DNA of 64,000 nt from Reyranella sp. (lineage in GTDB: Bacteria > Pseudomonadota > Alphaproteobacteria > Reyranellales > Reyranellaceae): contig NZ_SCUT01000024.1 in NCBI RefSeq assembly GCF_004297265.1, positions 186,001 to 250,000 of the forward strand. The letters are read 5' to 3'. Of the stretch, positions 1-8,569 are shown piece after piece. The notes under the pieces are model-generated. The model did not search any database. It was not told the origin of the DNA and saw nothing but the letters and a program-made list of their open reading frames with translations. Each line of letters starts with the position of its first letter. Position 1 is the stretch's first letter. A program made the position numbers and the translations under genes.

Positions 1-606
1 CAGGTTCATCGTCTCGACCCACACACGCCGATCGAGGAGACCATGTATTCGCTCGACCAGATCGTGCGCTCGGGCAAGGTCCGCTACATCGGCGGTTCGA
101 CCATGCCGGCCTACAAGTTCGCACAGATGGTCATGGTTGCCGACTGGAAGGGTTACGCAAGGCCGATTGCCATGCAGAACCTCTACAACCTGATCCAGCG
201 CGAGGAGGAGCATGAGATGAACCGGCTCTGCCACGAGCAGGGCGTCGGTCTGATCCCCTATTCGCCGCTGGCGCGCGGCTTCCTGGCGGGCAACCGCAGC
301 AAGGACGGTGGCGGTTCGACCGAGCGCGCGAAGAACGACACGGTCGTGAAGGACGGCACCTACCGTGACTGCGACTGGGAAATCGTCGAGCGGCTGAAGA
401 AGATCGCGAGCGGGAAGGGCTGCACGCCGGCCCAGGCAGCGCTCGCCTGGCTGCTGCACAAGCCTTACATGGGCTCGCCGATCATCGGCGCGACCGATCT
501 TGACCAGCTGACTTCGGCCGCGAAGTCGACCGAGATCTCGCTCACGCCAGAGGAGTGCAAGGAGCTCGAGGCGCCCTATCAGTTCCGGGTTTCGCCGGTC
601 AACTGA
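1..606 (+). CDS. Aldo/keto reductase, C-terminal part (5' end outside window)
   Basis: The reading frame is open from base 1, so the gene begins upstream; 201 residues are visible. The fragment starts with QVHRLDPHTPIEET, the aldo/keto reductase strand that carries the catalytic His, and ends with the NADP-binding region around SPIIGATDLDQL. The middle holds the usual LIPYSPLARGFL segment. Such enzymes reduce aldehydes and ketones with NADPH in the cytoplasm. The catalytic Asp, Tyr and Lys lie outside the window, so subfamily and substrate cannot be judged. An internal Met at 43 is not the start. The 3' end overlaps the convergent MFS gene by 28 bases. Confidence 0.88.
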   Translation, partial: QVHRLDPHTPIEETMYSLDQIVRSGKVRYIGGSTMPAYKFAQMVMVADWKGYARPIAMQNLYNLIQREEEHEMNRLCHEQGVGLIPYSPLARGFLAGNRSKDGGGSTERAKNDTVVKDGTYRDCDWEIVERLKKIASGKGCTPAQAALAWLLHKPYMGSPIIGATDLDQLTSAAKSTEISLTPEECKELEAPYQFRVSPVN

Positions 607-1817
607 GCGCGCCGGCCGATCGCGGCGGAGAACCAGAAGGCCAGCAGCGGCAGCACGAGAGCGGCCGCCCAGAAGACGGGCGGCGCTCCCCAGCGGTCGA
701 CGATCGGCGCCGCGATGGGCACGCCGATCGCCTGGCCCACGAACAGGCAGAGCGCGAACAGCGCCATGCCGGCGCCGCGGGCTTCCGGCGCCATCTGGGT
801 GCCGTTGGTCTGCAGCGTGTTGTGCAGCATGTAGAACGACACGCCCGACAGGACGATGGCGGCGAACTCGACCTCGGCGGTCGGCGCCAGCGCCATGGCC
901 GCGAAGGCGATGCCCAGCCCCGTGCCGCCCCAGGTGCAGAGGCCGCGCTCTCCCAGGATGCGCACGAGATGGTGCGCCACCATCACGTAGAGGAAGCCGC
1001 CGGCGCCGAAGGCCGCGACCGCCAGTCCGATGGCGGCGAAGCCCAGGTCGAAGCGCTGGTGCAGGTCGGCGCCGACGAAGGTGAAGGCGCCCCAGAAGAC
1101 GCCGCCCTCCAGCGCCACGACCAGGATGACCGTCATGGCCCAGGGTCTTTTGAGGACACCGACCATCTGGCCGATCATCGAGCCCGCAGCCCGTTCGCCC
1201 GGACGGGCGATGTCGGGCCGGGCGCGCATGACGGCGAACAGCGCGCCGCCAGCTAGGATGTATATCGCGGCCAGAACCCAGAAGACCGAGCGCCAGCCCA
1301 GCCAGTCGCCGATCGCCCCGCCCAGCGCCGATCCGGTCATCAGGCCGAGCGTCTGGCCGGTGAGGAAACGGGCCAAGGTCGCCTGCCGCTTCTCGTAGCT
1401 CACATTGTCGCCGACCCAGGCGATGGCGAGCGGGATGATCGCCGAACCGGTCACGCCCGTCAGGAAGCGCGCCAGGGTGAGCATCCCGAGCGACGTGGAG
1501 ATCGCGCCCAGCATGCAGCAGAGGGCGGCGCCGATGCAGGCGATGGCGACGACGGGCATCTTGCCGTAGCGGTCGCCGAACGGGCCGTGCACCAGCACGA
1601 AGACACCGTTGGCGAAGAGGAAGGCCGTTGCGGCGATCGAGGCCGCGCCGACTGTGACGCCGAAGGAGGCGGAAAGCTGCACCAGCAGCGGATCGATCAC
1701 CCTCATGTTGGCGGCCGACGCAAAGGCGGCGACCGACAGGAGCACGATGGCGATCGTCGGGGCGGCAGGAAGGGGACTGGCTGGGGAGGGCCGCGGCGGA
1801 ACGGCGGGGGAAGACAT
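579..1817 (-). CDS. MFS transporter
   Basis: This 412-residue protein is a 12-helix major facilitator of the drug/sugar-efflux type. Hydrophobic segments begin at about residue 22, and the helix 2-3 loop has the MFS signature [13 protein letters not shown] second half begins after the loop near [18 protein letters not shown]. It probably acts as a proton-coupled exporter in the inner membrane; the substrate is unknown. The chosen start (MSSPAVPP) drops a 20-residue upstream extension rich in Arg and Phe that looks non-coding. The gene is convergent with the aldo/keto reductase and divergent from the TerC-like gene, with about 77 bases between starts. Confidence 0.85.
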   Translation of the reverse strand: MSSPAVPPRPSPASPLPAAPTIAIVLLSVAAFASAANMRVIDPLLVQLSASFGVTVGAASIAATAFLFANGVFVLVHGPFGDRYGKMPVVAIACIGAALCCMLGAISTSLGMLTLARFLTGVTGSAIIPLAIAWVGDNVSYEKRQATLARFLTGQTLGLMTGSALGGAIGDWLGWRSVFWVLAAIYILAGGALFAVMRARPDIARPGERAAGSMIGQMVGVLKRPWAMTVILVVALEGGVFWGAFTFVGADLHQRFDLGFAAIGLAVAAFGAGGFLYVMVAHHLVRILGERGLCTWGGTGLGIAFAAMALAPTAEVEFAAIVLSGVSFYMLHNTLQTNGTQMAPEARGAGMALFALCLFVGQAIGVPIAAPIVDRWGAPPVFWAAALVLPLLAFWFSAAIGRRAQLTGETRN

Positions 1818-1894
1818 CGGTTGCGGGCTTAGCGGCTCGGCCCTGCAAAAGAAAGGTCTCTTGGCGCGACCCAGCAATGACCTATGGTGGTGGG

Positions 1895-2656
1895 ATGATG
1901 GAAGAGCTTCTCGTCCTCGCCCGCGACCCGCAAGCCTGGGCCGCGCTCGCGACCCTCGTGATCATGGAAGTCGTGCTGGGCATCGACAACCTGATCTTCA
2001 TCTCCATCCTGACCAACAAGCTGCCGGAGGAGAAACGGTCCAGCGCCCGCCGCATCGGCATCGGTCTCGCGGTGATCCTGCGGCTCGGGCTGCTGAGCGG
2101 CGTCGCCTTCATCGTGCAGCTCACAACGCCGCTCTTTTCACTGTTCGACCACGGATTTTCCTGGCGGGATCTCATCCTGATCGGCGGCGGCCTGTTCCTG
2201 ATCTACAAGGCGACCAGCGAGATCCGCGACCATGTCGTGGGAGAGCACGAAGACGAGGAGGAGGCGGCCGGCAAAGCCGTGCGTGTCACCGTGGCGGGCG
2301 TGATCGGCCAGATTCTGATCCTCGACCTGGTCTTTTCGCTCGACAGCATCATCACCGCCGTGGGCATGACCGACGATATCCCGATCATGGTGATCGCCGT
2401 CGTCGTGGCGGTTGGCCTGATGCTTGCTGCGGCTGACGGTCTGGCCAGGTTCATTGGCAACAATCCGACCATCGTCATGCTGGCGCTCGGCTTCCTGCTG
2501 ATGATCGGCATGACTCTGATCGCCGACGGCATGGGCGTGCATGTGCCCAAGGGCTATATCTACACGGCGATGGCTTTCTCGGGTCTGATCGAGGGGCTGA
2601 ACATGATGGCGCGTCGCGCCCAGCGCAAACGTCCACTGCGCAAGCGACCACGCTGA
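1895..2656 (+). CDS. TerC/YgdQ-family integral membrane protein
   Basis: The 253-residue protein has the TerC-family layout of about seven membrane helices. Two conserved acidic membrane motifs are visible: [11 protein letters not shown] near the N terminus and [15 protein letters not shown] in the second half, which contain the Asp residues linked to metal-ion transport in this family. A charged cytoplasmic loop ([10 protein letters not shown]) separates the halves. Family members are associated with manganese export or tellurite resistance; the actual ion is not inferable here. I chose Met at 1895 because GGTGGTGGG lies just upstream; ATGs at 1877 and 1898 are alternatives. Confidence 0.85.
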   Translation: MMEELLVLARDPQAWAALATLVIMEVVLGIDNLIFISILTNKLPEEKRSSARRIGIGLAVILRLGLLSGVAFIVQLTTPLFSLFDHGFSWRDLILIGGGLFLIYKATSEIRDHVVGEHEDEEEAAGKAVRVTVAGVIGQILILDLVFSLDSIITAVGMTDDIPIMVIAVVVAVGLMLAAADGLARFIGNNPTIVMLALGFLLMIGMTLIADGMGVHVPKGYIYTAMAFSGLIEGLNMMARRAQRKRPLRKRPR

Positions 2657-2697
2657 CGCACTGACAAGGGGCGCGTCAGCGGGCTAAGCTTTCCGCC

Positions 2698-3450
2698 ATG
2701 AAGCTCAAGGATCAGGTGGCTATTGTCACTGGTGCGGCGTCTGGAATCGGGGCCGCGACCGCACGATTGTTCGCAGCCGAGGGCGCCAAGGTCGCGCTGG
2801 TCGATCTCGACGAGACCGGCCTCGCGAAGATCGCCGCCGAAATCGGCGGCGAGACCCTCATCATCCCCGCCGACGTCAGCAACAACGACCAGGCCAGCGC
2901 CGGCGTGGCGAAGGTCCTGGAGACATGGGGGCGCATCGACGTGCTGGTGACGGCCGCTGGCGCCTCTTTCGGCGGCACGGTCGACAAGATCGACGAGGCG
3001 ACCTGGGATCGTACCTTCGCGATCAACGTGAAGGGCACCTTTCTCTGGGTTCATCATGCCATCAAGCCGATGCTTGCCGCCGGATCGGGCGCCATCGTCA
3101 CGCTGGGCTCGCAGCTCGCCCAGTCGAGCCTCGGCACCAACGTGGCCTATATCGCCTCCAAGGGCGCGATCGTCTCCTTCACCAAGACCGTGGCCGTCGA
3201 TCATGCCGCCCAGGGCATCCGCATCAACGCGCTGATGCCCGGCGTCATCGACACGCCGATGCCGGCGCGTTCGCTGAAGCGTCAGCCCGACCCCGAGGCG
3301 GCGCGCGCCTTCTGGAAGGTGCGCCATCCGATGGGCCGCATCGGCCAGCCGGAGGAAGTGGCCAAAGCGGCCCTCTTCCTTGCTTCTTCGGATTCCTCCT
3401 TCACCACGGGGTCGCTGCTGTTCGTCGACGGCGGCTGGACGGCGCACTGA
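2698..3450 (+). CDS. SDR-family NAD(P)-dependent oxidoreductase
   Basis: This classical short-chain dehydrogenase has 250 residues, the usual length. The cofactor motif TGAASGIGAA starts at residue 11, Asn110 lies in the FAINVKG motif, and Ser138, Tyr151 and Lys155 form the catalytic set. Asp36-Leu-Asp after the second strand suggests NAD preference. It probably oxidises or reduces a hydroxyl/keto group of a small metabolite. It is the first gene of a tight operon: its stop codon is one base before the next start, followed by a 2-oxoglutarate-type dioxygenase and a deacetylase-fold hydrolase, suggesting a shared catabolic route. Confidence 0.92.
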   Translation: MKLKDQVAIVTGAASGIGAATARLFAAEGAKVALVDLDETGLAKIAAEIGGETLIIPADVSNNDQASAGVAKVLETWGRIDVLVTAAGASFGGTVDKIDEATWDRTFAINVKGTFLWVHHAIKPMLAAGSGAIVTLGSQLAQSSLGTNVAYIASKGAIVSFTKTVAVDHAAQGIRINALMPGVIDTPMPARSLKRQPDPEAARAFWKVRHPMGRIGQPEEVAKAALFLASSDSSFTTGSLLFVDGGWTAH

Positions 3451-3451
3451 C

Positions 3452-4294
3452 ATGCCAAAGAAACTCACACCCGCGCAGATCGAAGGCTACGCCCGCGACG
3501 GCTATGTCTGCCCGGTCGACGCCTTCTCGCCCGAACGCACGCGGGCCTGGCGCGACAGGCTCGAGGCCTTCGAGCGCGCGCAGGGCCAGAAGCTGACGCG
3601 CGGCCACAATTTCAAGCCGCATCTTCTCTTTCCGTGGGTCGACGAGATCGTCCATTCACCCGAGGTGCTCGACGCGGTCGAGGATCTGATCGGACCCGAC
3701 ATCCGCCTGTTCCATCTCAGCGTCTGGCCCAAGGACGCGGGTTCCGGCGCCTATGTGAGCTGGCACCAGGATGCGACCTACTTCGCGCTGGAGCCCGCCT
3801 GCCACGTCACCGCCTGGGTCGCTCTCAGCGATGCGCCGGTCGAGGCGGGCTGCATGGAGGTCGTACCGGGGTCGCACAAGCTCGGCCAGCTGCCTCATGC
3901 CGAGATGCAGGATCCCGAGAACCTGCTGTCGCGCGGCCAGGAGCTGGCGGGCAACTTCGACCGCAGCCAGACGGCGTTCATGCCGGTGAAGGCGGGCCAG
4001 TTCTCGCTGCACCACACCCATCTTGTTCACAATTCGCGGCCCAACCGCTCGAACGACCGGCGCATCGGCCTCGGGATCAGCTATATCCCGACTTGGGCGC
4101 GATGCACTTCGCCGACTCGTGTGAGCGCCATGCTGGTGCGCGGCGAGGAGAAGTATGGACACTTCGACGACGAGCGCCGGCCGGTCCAGGAGGCGGGGCC
4201 CGAGGAGCGCGCCTTCCATGCCGAGGCGGTCGACAGGTTCCGGCGAATGAATACCGAGCAGACCGACAACAAGGTTGCGGTCGTCAAGAGGTAG
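3452..4294 (+). CDS. Phytanoyl-CoA dioxygenase (PhyH) family protein
   Basis: The 280-residue protein belongs to the non-heme Fe(II)/2-oxoglutarate PhyH family. The iron facial triad is visible as His105-x-Asp107 (in SWHQDATY) and distal His193 (in LVHNSRPN), with Arg204 placed to bind 2-oxoglutarate. The MEVVPGSHK motif is also typical. It would hydroxylate an unactivated carbon of an unknown substrate. The ATG at 3452 lies one base after the SDR stop, so the two are probably translationally coupled. A longer in-frame start at 3380 inside the SDR gene is rejected. The next gene begins two bases after its stop. Confidence 0.9.
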   Translation: MPKKLTPAQIEGYARDGYVCPVDAFSPERTRAWRDRLEAFERAQGQKLTRGHNFKPHLLFPWVDEIVHSPEVLDAVEDLIGPDIRLFHLSVWPKDAGSGAYVSWHQDATYFALEPACHVTAWVALSDAPVEAGCMEVVPGSHKLGQLPHAEMQDPENLLSRGQELAGNFDRSQTAFMPVKAGQFSLHHTHLVHNSRPNRSNDRRIGLGISYIPTWARCTSPTRVSAMLVRGEEKYGHFDDERRPVQEAGPEERAFHAEAVDRFRRMNTEQTDNKVAVVKR

Positions 4295-4296
4295 GA

Positions 4297-5211
4297 ATGC
4301 ACACGATCAAGTTGCCGTATCACGACCGCTACGCCTATTCGCCGATCACCGAGCGCAAGGACTATTCGTGGCCGGAAGGCAAGCGGCTCGCGGTCTATCT
4401 CGGTCTCAACATCGAGCATTTCGCCTTCGGGGCGGGCGAGGGGCATCTTCTCACCGTCGCCAATCCACCGCCCGACCCTCGCACCTTCGCCTGGCGCGAC
4501 TACGGCAACCGGGTCGGCGTCTGGCGCTGCCTCGAACTGTTCGACGAGCTCAACCTGCCGGCCGCGCACCTGATCAACACGACGGTGTTCGACTATGCGC
4601 CGCAGATCGTCGATGCGCTGAAGGCGCGCGGCGACGAGTTCATCGGCCATGGCCGCACCAATGCCGAACGCCATGGCGGCATGTGGGAGGCCGACGAGAA
4701 GCGCTTCCTGCAGGAGATCGCCGATTCGATCGAGAAGGCTTCGGGCAAGCGGCCGCGCGGCTGGATGGCGCCCTGGATGGCCTCGACCCGCGTCACGCCC
4801 GATCTTCTCAAGGAGACCGGCTACGACTTCCTGATGGACTGGCCCAACGACGATCAGCCGATCTGGATGAAGACGCGTTCGGGCCCGCTGATGAGTGTGC
4901 CCTATCCGATCGAAGTCAACGACAGCCCGCAGGTTCTGGTGCGCCACCATAGTGGCGACGAGTTCCGCGACATGATCATCGCCCAGTTCGAGGAGCTGCT
5001 GCGGCAGTCGGCGAAGCAGCCGCTGGTCTGCGGCATCGCGCTCCACACCATGATCGTGGGTCAGCCCTATCGCCTGCGGGCGCTGCGCGAGGCGCTGTCG
5101 CACATCGCCAATCATCCGCAGAAGGACAAGGTCTGGTTCACGCGGCCGAGCGACATCTACGACCATTGCGCCGCGCTGCCGGCGGGAACGATGACGCCAC
5201 CGTCGCCATAG
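4297..5211 (+). CDS. Polysaccharide deacetylase-fold protein, PuuE allantoinase-like
   Basis: The 304-residue protein resembles the cofactor-free PuuE allantoinase branch of the carbohydrate esterase 4 fold. Visible features are YSPITERKDYSWPEGKRLAV at the N terminus, the HGRTNAERHGG segment, GWMAPWMASTRVTPDLL, and the C-terminal GIALHTMIVGQPYR containing the conserved late His. A clear NodB-type metal triad is not apparent, which fits PuuE-like hydrolases of amides or ureides better than chitin deacetylases. It is the last gene of the SDR/PhyH operon and may hydrolyse an amide or cyclic ureide product of that pathway. The substrate remains inference. Confidence 0.8.
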   Translation: MHTIKLPYHDRYAYSPITERKDYSWPEGKRLAVYLGLNIEHFAFGAGEGHLLTVANPPPDPRTFAWRDYGNRVGVWRCLELFDELNLPAAHLINTTVFDYAPQIVDALKARGDEFIGHGRTNAERHGGMWEADEKRFLQEIADSIEKASGKRPRGWMAPWMASTRVTPDLLKETGYDFLMDWPNDDQPIWMKTRSGPLMSVPYPIEVNDSPQVLVRHHSGDEFRDMIIAQFEELLRQSAKQPLVCGIALHTMIVGQPYRLRALREALSHIANHPQKDKVWFTRPSDIYDHCAALPAGTMTPPSP

Positions 5212-5215
5212 ACTC

Positions 5216-6007
5216 TCAGTCGGGGTTCACCGAGACGCCCAGTCGTTCCAGAAGCTCCGTCTGCTGGCTTTCGCCGATCATCAGACCGGCGTAGCCGGAC
5301 AGCACGGCCAGATTCAGTCCGGAGATCGTCGAGCCTCGAAGATCCGCGCGGGTCAGATTGGCCCGCTCCCATTCGGCTTTTTCGAGCGAACAGTCGCGCA
5401 GGACCGCGTCGGTGAGATTGACGTCGAAGAGCGCCGTGTCGAGAAACCTGCAGGTCCGGAATTCACAGCTCTCGAGCGACACGCCAGAGAAATCCGTGAA
5501 GGCGAAGTTGCAGGCTTCGAAACGCGCCCGCGTGACGATCACCCGCTTCGAAATTGCCTTTGTAAACGTCGAGCCGTGGAAGCGCACGCCCCGGAAGCTG
5601 CATTCCCGTGCGCCGAAATCATACATGTCGCAACGTTCGAAGCTGTTGACGGCGAAGTTGCATTTTTCCGCTTCGACGCCCCGCAGGTCGCAGAAGGCGA
5701 AGGTGCATCCTTTCTTCCGATCGGCGTCGAAAAAGCTACTGTCGTGGACGCGGGCCCCTGCGAGCTTGCAGCTCGCGAAGCGCCCTGGCGAAATGCGGCA
5801 ACCCTTGAACAACGCTCCCGAGAAATCGGCGCCGCGGACGGAAGACAGGTCGAAGACGCAGTTGATGAAGCGACACTCCGCGAGGTCGAGTTCGTCGAGC
5901 GTCACGGCAGGCGTAAAGGCCACGGCGTCGAAGAGGCGATTTGTCTCCAGCGCTGTGTTGAGTTCGTCCTGGCGAACGGGCTTATGCGTGGGGTCGGTGT
6001 TCGCCAT
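5216..6007 (-). CDS. Pentapeptide-repeat protein, Qnr-like
   Basis: The 263-residue protein is built from repeats of the A(D/N)LXX type: ADFSGALFKGC, KLAGARVHDSSFF, ANLTRADLRGS and many Cys/Phe variants such as CNFAFTDFSG. The last residues, ESQQTELLERLGVSVNPD, resemble the C-terminal helix of Qnr/MfpA-type proteins (DSYQ...LLMERLGI), which mimic DNA and bind gyrase. It is longer than Qnr (about 218 residues), with a roughly 35-residue N-terminal extension. No signal peptide is seen, so it is probably cytoplasmic. It diverges from an adenylate cyclase gene with 81 bases between starts. Gyrase protection is only a hypothesis. Confidence 0.82.
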   Translation of the reverse strand: MANTDPTHKPVRQDELNTALETNRLFDAVAFTPAVTLDELDLAECRFINCVFDLSSVRGADFSGALFKGCRISPGRFASCKLAGARVHDSSFFDADRKKGCTFAFCDLRGVEAEKCNFAVNSFERCDMYDFGARECSFRGVRFHGSTFTKAISKRVIVTRARFEACNFAFTDFSGVSLESCEFRTCRFLDTALFDVNLTDAVLRDCSLEKAEWERANLTRADLRGSTISGLNLAVLSGYAGLMIGESQQTELLERLGVSVNPD

Positions 6008-6088
6008 GGGGGTGACCTTGGAATAGGTTCTATCTTCGCTACGATTGTAGCTATCCTTGGCCCGCCGCGTATCGGATGTCCGGAGCTC

Positions 6089-7315
6089 ATGTCGATGAAT
6101 TCTGCGCCCCTCAACGGATGGCTGGCCCAGGGCGGTCTGCGCAACATGCCGCTGGAGGATATCGTCGAGGGGTTCGGACGCCGCCTGAACGAGGCGGGGC
6201 TCAAGGTCGAGCGGATATTCGTCGGCATGAACACGCTCCATCCGATGGTGCGGGCGCGCAGCCTGATCTGGGATGCGGCCGGGGGGATCGGCCAGCATTT
6301 CGAGTTCGGCCATGCCGAGATCGAATCGGCCGGAATCCAGCAGAGTCCTTTCGCGGCCATGCTGCGCGACGGTATCGCCGAGCTGCGGCATCGTTTCGAT
6401 GGTGCCAACGACCGGCTCGACATCCCGGTGTTCGACGAGCTGCAGACAGCCGGCATGACGGAGTGGATCGGCTGGGTGCAGCCGTTCGGCGAGCTGTCGC
6501 CGCAGGTCGGCAGTTCCACCGAGGCCGATCATGCCGAGCGGCTCTGGCTCGTCTTTTCCGCCTCGACCGACCGGCCCGGCGGCTTTCGCGACGGGGACCT
6601 TGTTTTCCTGCGCGAGGTGCTGCCGGTCTTCGCCGTTGCGGTGAAGGCCACCAGCCTGCGCGGCATCGGGCACGGATTGCTCGCGGCCTATCTCGGCAAC
6701 GACCCGGCGAGTCGCGTCCTTTCCGGCACGGTACTGCGCGGCGAGGTGCAGAGCGTCGAGGCGGTGGTGTTCTTCACCGATCTGAGGGGCTTCACGGCGC
6801 TTGCCGATACGATGCCCGGACGCGAGCTGATCGTGCTGCTCGACGACTATTTCAACTGCATGGTTCAGCCCATCGTTGCGCGCGACGGCGAGGTTTTGAA
6901 GTTCATGGGTGACGGCATGCTGGCGGCCTTCGGCGTGATCTCCGGCAACCGCGCCGAGGTCTGCGCGGAGGCACTGGCAGCCGCGGAAGAAGTGCTGGCC
7001 CGCGTCGAGGCACTGAACGCGGAGCGGCGAAATGCGGGACAGCGGGCCACGTCGCTCGACATTTCCCTGCACATCGGCCGTGTCCTCTACGGCAATGTCG
7101 GCTCCGATACGCGGCTCGATTTCACGGTGATCGGCCCGGCAGTGAACGAGGCCTCGCGCATCGAGGCACTGTGCCAGCCGCTCGACCAGGCTCTGCTGAT
7201 ATCGCAGGCTTTCGCCGAAGCCGCGACCGCGAGCCGCGACCGTCTGGTCTCTCTCGGCCGCCACCGCCTGCGCGGCGTGCGCGAGGAGACGGAGCTGTTT
7301 GGTCTTGCAGTTTAG
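6089..7315 (+). CDS. Adenylate/guanylate cyclase, class III, soluble
   Basis: The protein has 408 residues. The last ~180 form a class III nucleotide cyclase domain with the two metal-binding Asp residues at 231 (VFFTDLRGFT) and 275 (KFMGDGMLAAFG), and the later VIGPAVNEASRIEA motif containing the catalytic Asn and Arg. The N-terminal ~215 residues have no membrane segment and form an uncharacterised input domain shared by many alphaproteobacterial cyclases. The product is probably cAMP. The start at 6089 follows GGAG at 6082 by a few bases; a much longer upstream frame runs antisense through the pentapeptide gene and is rejected. Confidence 0.9.
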   Translation: MSMNSAPLNGWLAQGGLRNMPLEDIVEGFGRRLNEAGLKVERIFVGMNTLHPMVRARSLIWDAAGGIGQHFEFGHAEIESAGIQQSPFAAMLRDGIAELRHRFDGANDRLDIPVFDELQTAGMTEWIGWVQPFGELSPQVGSSTEADHAERLWLVFSASTDRPGGFRDGDLVFLREVLPVFAVAVKATSLRGIGHGLLAAYLGNDPASRVLSGTVLRGEVQSVEAVVFFTDLRGFTALADTMPGRELIVLLDDYFNCMVQPIVARDGEVLKFMGDGMLAAFGVISGNRAEVCAEALAAAEEVLARVEALNAERRNAGQRATSLDISLHIGRVLYGNVGSDTRLDFTVIGPAVNEASRIEALCQPLDQALLISQAFAEAATASRDRLVSLGRHRLRGVREETELFGLAV

Positions 7316-7323
7316 AAAGGAAT

Positions 7324-7398
7324 GTTTCAACGGAGCGCGCCACTCCAGTGGCGCTCATAGTTATGATGCGCCACTGGAGTGGCGCGCTCCAATGAAAC
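7324..7398. repeat. Long perfect palindrome of two nested palindromic units
   Basis: Bases 7332-7354 and 7368-7390 are perfect inverted repeats of 23 bases separated by a 13-base loop. Each arm itself contains the near-palindrome GCGCCACTCCAGTGGCGC (GG in the centre on the other arm). Outside the arms, GTTTCA (7324-7329) pairs with TGAAAC (7393-7398) across a 2x2 internal loop. It lies between the convergent cyclase and hydrolase genes. No T-run follows either side, so a standard rho-independent terminator is not supported; a REP-like element or transcription-blocking cruciform is more plausible. Confidence 0.9.
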
Positions 7399-7405
7399 TC
7401 TTCGA

Positions 7406-8569
7406 TTAACGTCCGTACACCGCGCTCTCGAAGGCGTAGAAGAGCGGCAGCGACTTCACGTCGGCGAAGGGCAGGATCTGGGTCATGTAGACGCCGCCCA
7501 GGCGCCTCCTGCGGTCGATCCAGTAGTAGGTGTTCGGCAGGCCGGCCCAGCACAGGCTGCCGGCCGAGCGGCCGGTCGGCGCTTCCTCATTGTTGATCAG
7601 GAAGCTGAGGCCCCACTGCTTGGTGACGCCGGGGAAGAATTCGGCGTCGTTGGACAAAGCGGGCATCACGGTCTTCAGCAAGGTCACGGTCGAGTCGCCC
7701 ATTGCGTTGGCCGCCATCGCGTCGACGGTCTCGGGCTTCATCACGGCCTCGCCGCGCGCCGACTTGCCGCCATCCAGCACCATCCGCACGAATTTCAGGT
7801 AGTCGTTGGCCGTCGAATAGAGACCGCCGCCGCCCGCCTCGAACTCGGGATCCTGCGGAATCTCGCGCTTGAGGTCCGCAACCAGGCTGCCGTCTGCCTG
7901 GCGATGATGGACCCTGGCCATGCGAGCGCGCATCGCGGGGGTGATCCGGAAGGCGGTGCTGTCCATGCCGAGCGGGGCGAACAGGTCGTCGTGCATCACC
8001 TGGCCGAGCTTCTTGCCCGTGACGGCCTCAACCATCTTGCCGGCCCAGTCGATGCCGATCCCGTACTGCCAGCGCGCGCCGGGGTCGAACAGCAGCGGCG
8101 TCGTCAGCGCCTTGTCGAGGCCGGAGCCTATGGTCGGCACGTCCATGGCCTCGCGATACTGCAGGATCTCCGGGTTCCAGATGTCGTAGCCGAAGCCCGC
8201 GGTGTGCGTGAGCAAATGGCGCAAGGTGATGTCGCGCACGGGCTTGCGCAGGCGCGGCTCGCCGGCGGCACCGAAGCCTTCCAGCACCTGCACCTCGCCG
8301 AGATAGGGAATCACCTCTCTCGCCGGTGCGTCCAGCGTCAGCACGCCGCGCTCGACCTGCTGCATCGCCACGGCGCCGGTGACGGCCTTGGTCATGGAAG
8401 CTAGCCAGACGACGGTGTCGGGCGTCATGTCGGCGTCCTGGCCCAGGATCGCCTTGCCGAAGCCGCCCTCGTAGATCGTGCCGTTCCCATCCGTTGCGAC
8501 GGCCGCGACGCCGGGCACGTCGCCGCGCTGCACGGCCTCGTTCAGGATCGTGTCGATGCGCGTCTTCAT
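7406..8569 (-). CDS. Serine hydrolase, beta-lactamase/EstB-like family
   Basis: This 387-residue protein has the class C beta-lactamase/esterase fold. The catalytic SxxK motif is Ser58-Met-Thr-Lys61 (WLASMTKAV), and HLLTHTAGFGYD is the typical following block. A Tyr in the second motif is probably in RWQYGIG. No signal peptide is seen, suggesting a cytoplasmic esterase rather than a secreted beta-lactamase. Its ATG overlaps the oligopeptidase stop by four bases (ATGA), so it is the third gene of the aldolase-oligopeptidase operon. The substrate is unknown. A similar but distinct enzyme lies at 35633-36862. Confidence 0.88.
   Translation of the reverse strand: MKTRIDTILNEAVQRGDVPGVAAVATDGNGTIYEGGFGKAILGQDADMTPDTVVWLASMTKAVTGAVAMQQVERGVLTLDAPAREVIPYLGEVQVLEGFGAAGEPRLRKPVRDITLRHLLTHTAGFGYDIWNPEILQYREAMDVPTIGSGLDKALTTPLLFDPGARWQYGIGIDWAGKMVEAVTGKKLGQVMHDDLFAPLGMDSTAFRITPAMRARMARVHHRQADGSLVADLKREIPQDPEFEAGGGGLYSTANDYLKFVRMVLDGGKSARGEAVMKPETVDAMAANAMGDSTVTLLKTVMPALSNDAEFFPGVTKQWGLSFLINNEEAPTGRSAGSLCWAGLPNTYYWIDRRRRLGGVYMTQILPFADVKSLPLFYAFESAVYGR

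Noticed and set aside
1587..2436. Long plus-strand frames covering the MFS transporter and TerC gene
   Set aside because: These are antisense or shifted frames typical of GC-rich DNA with no recognisable protein features.
5576..6088. Long upstream extension of the soluble cyclase
   Set aside because: It would run antisense through the pentapeptide gene; the ATG at 6089 has its own GGAG site and family-like start.
6008..7330. Upstream extension of the pentapeptide frame
   Set aside because: The open frame is antisense to the cyclase gene and lacks a pentapeptide pattern.
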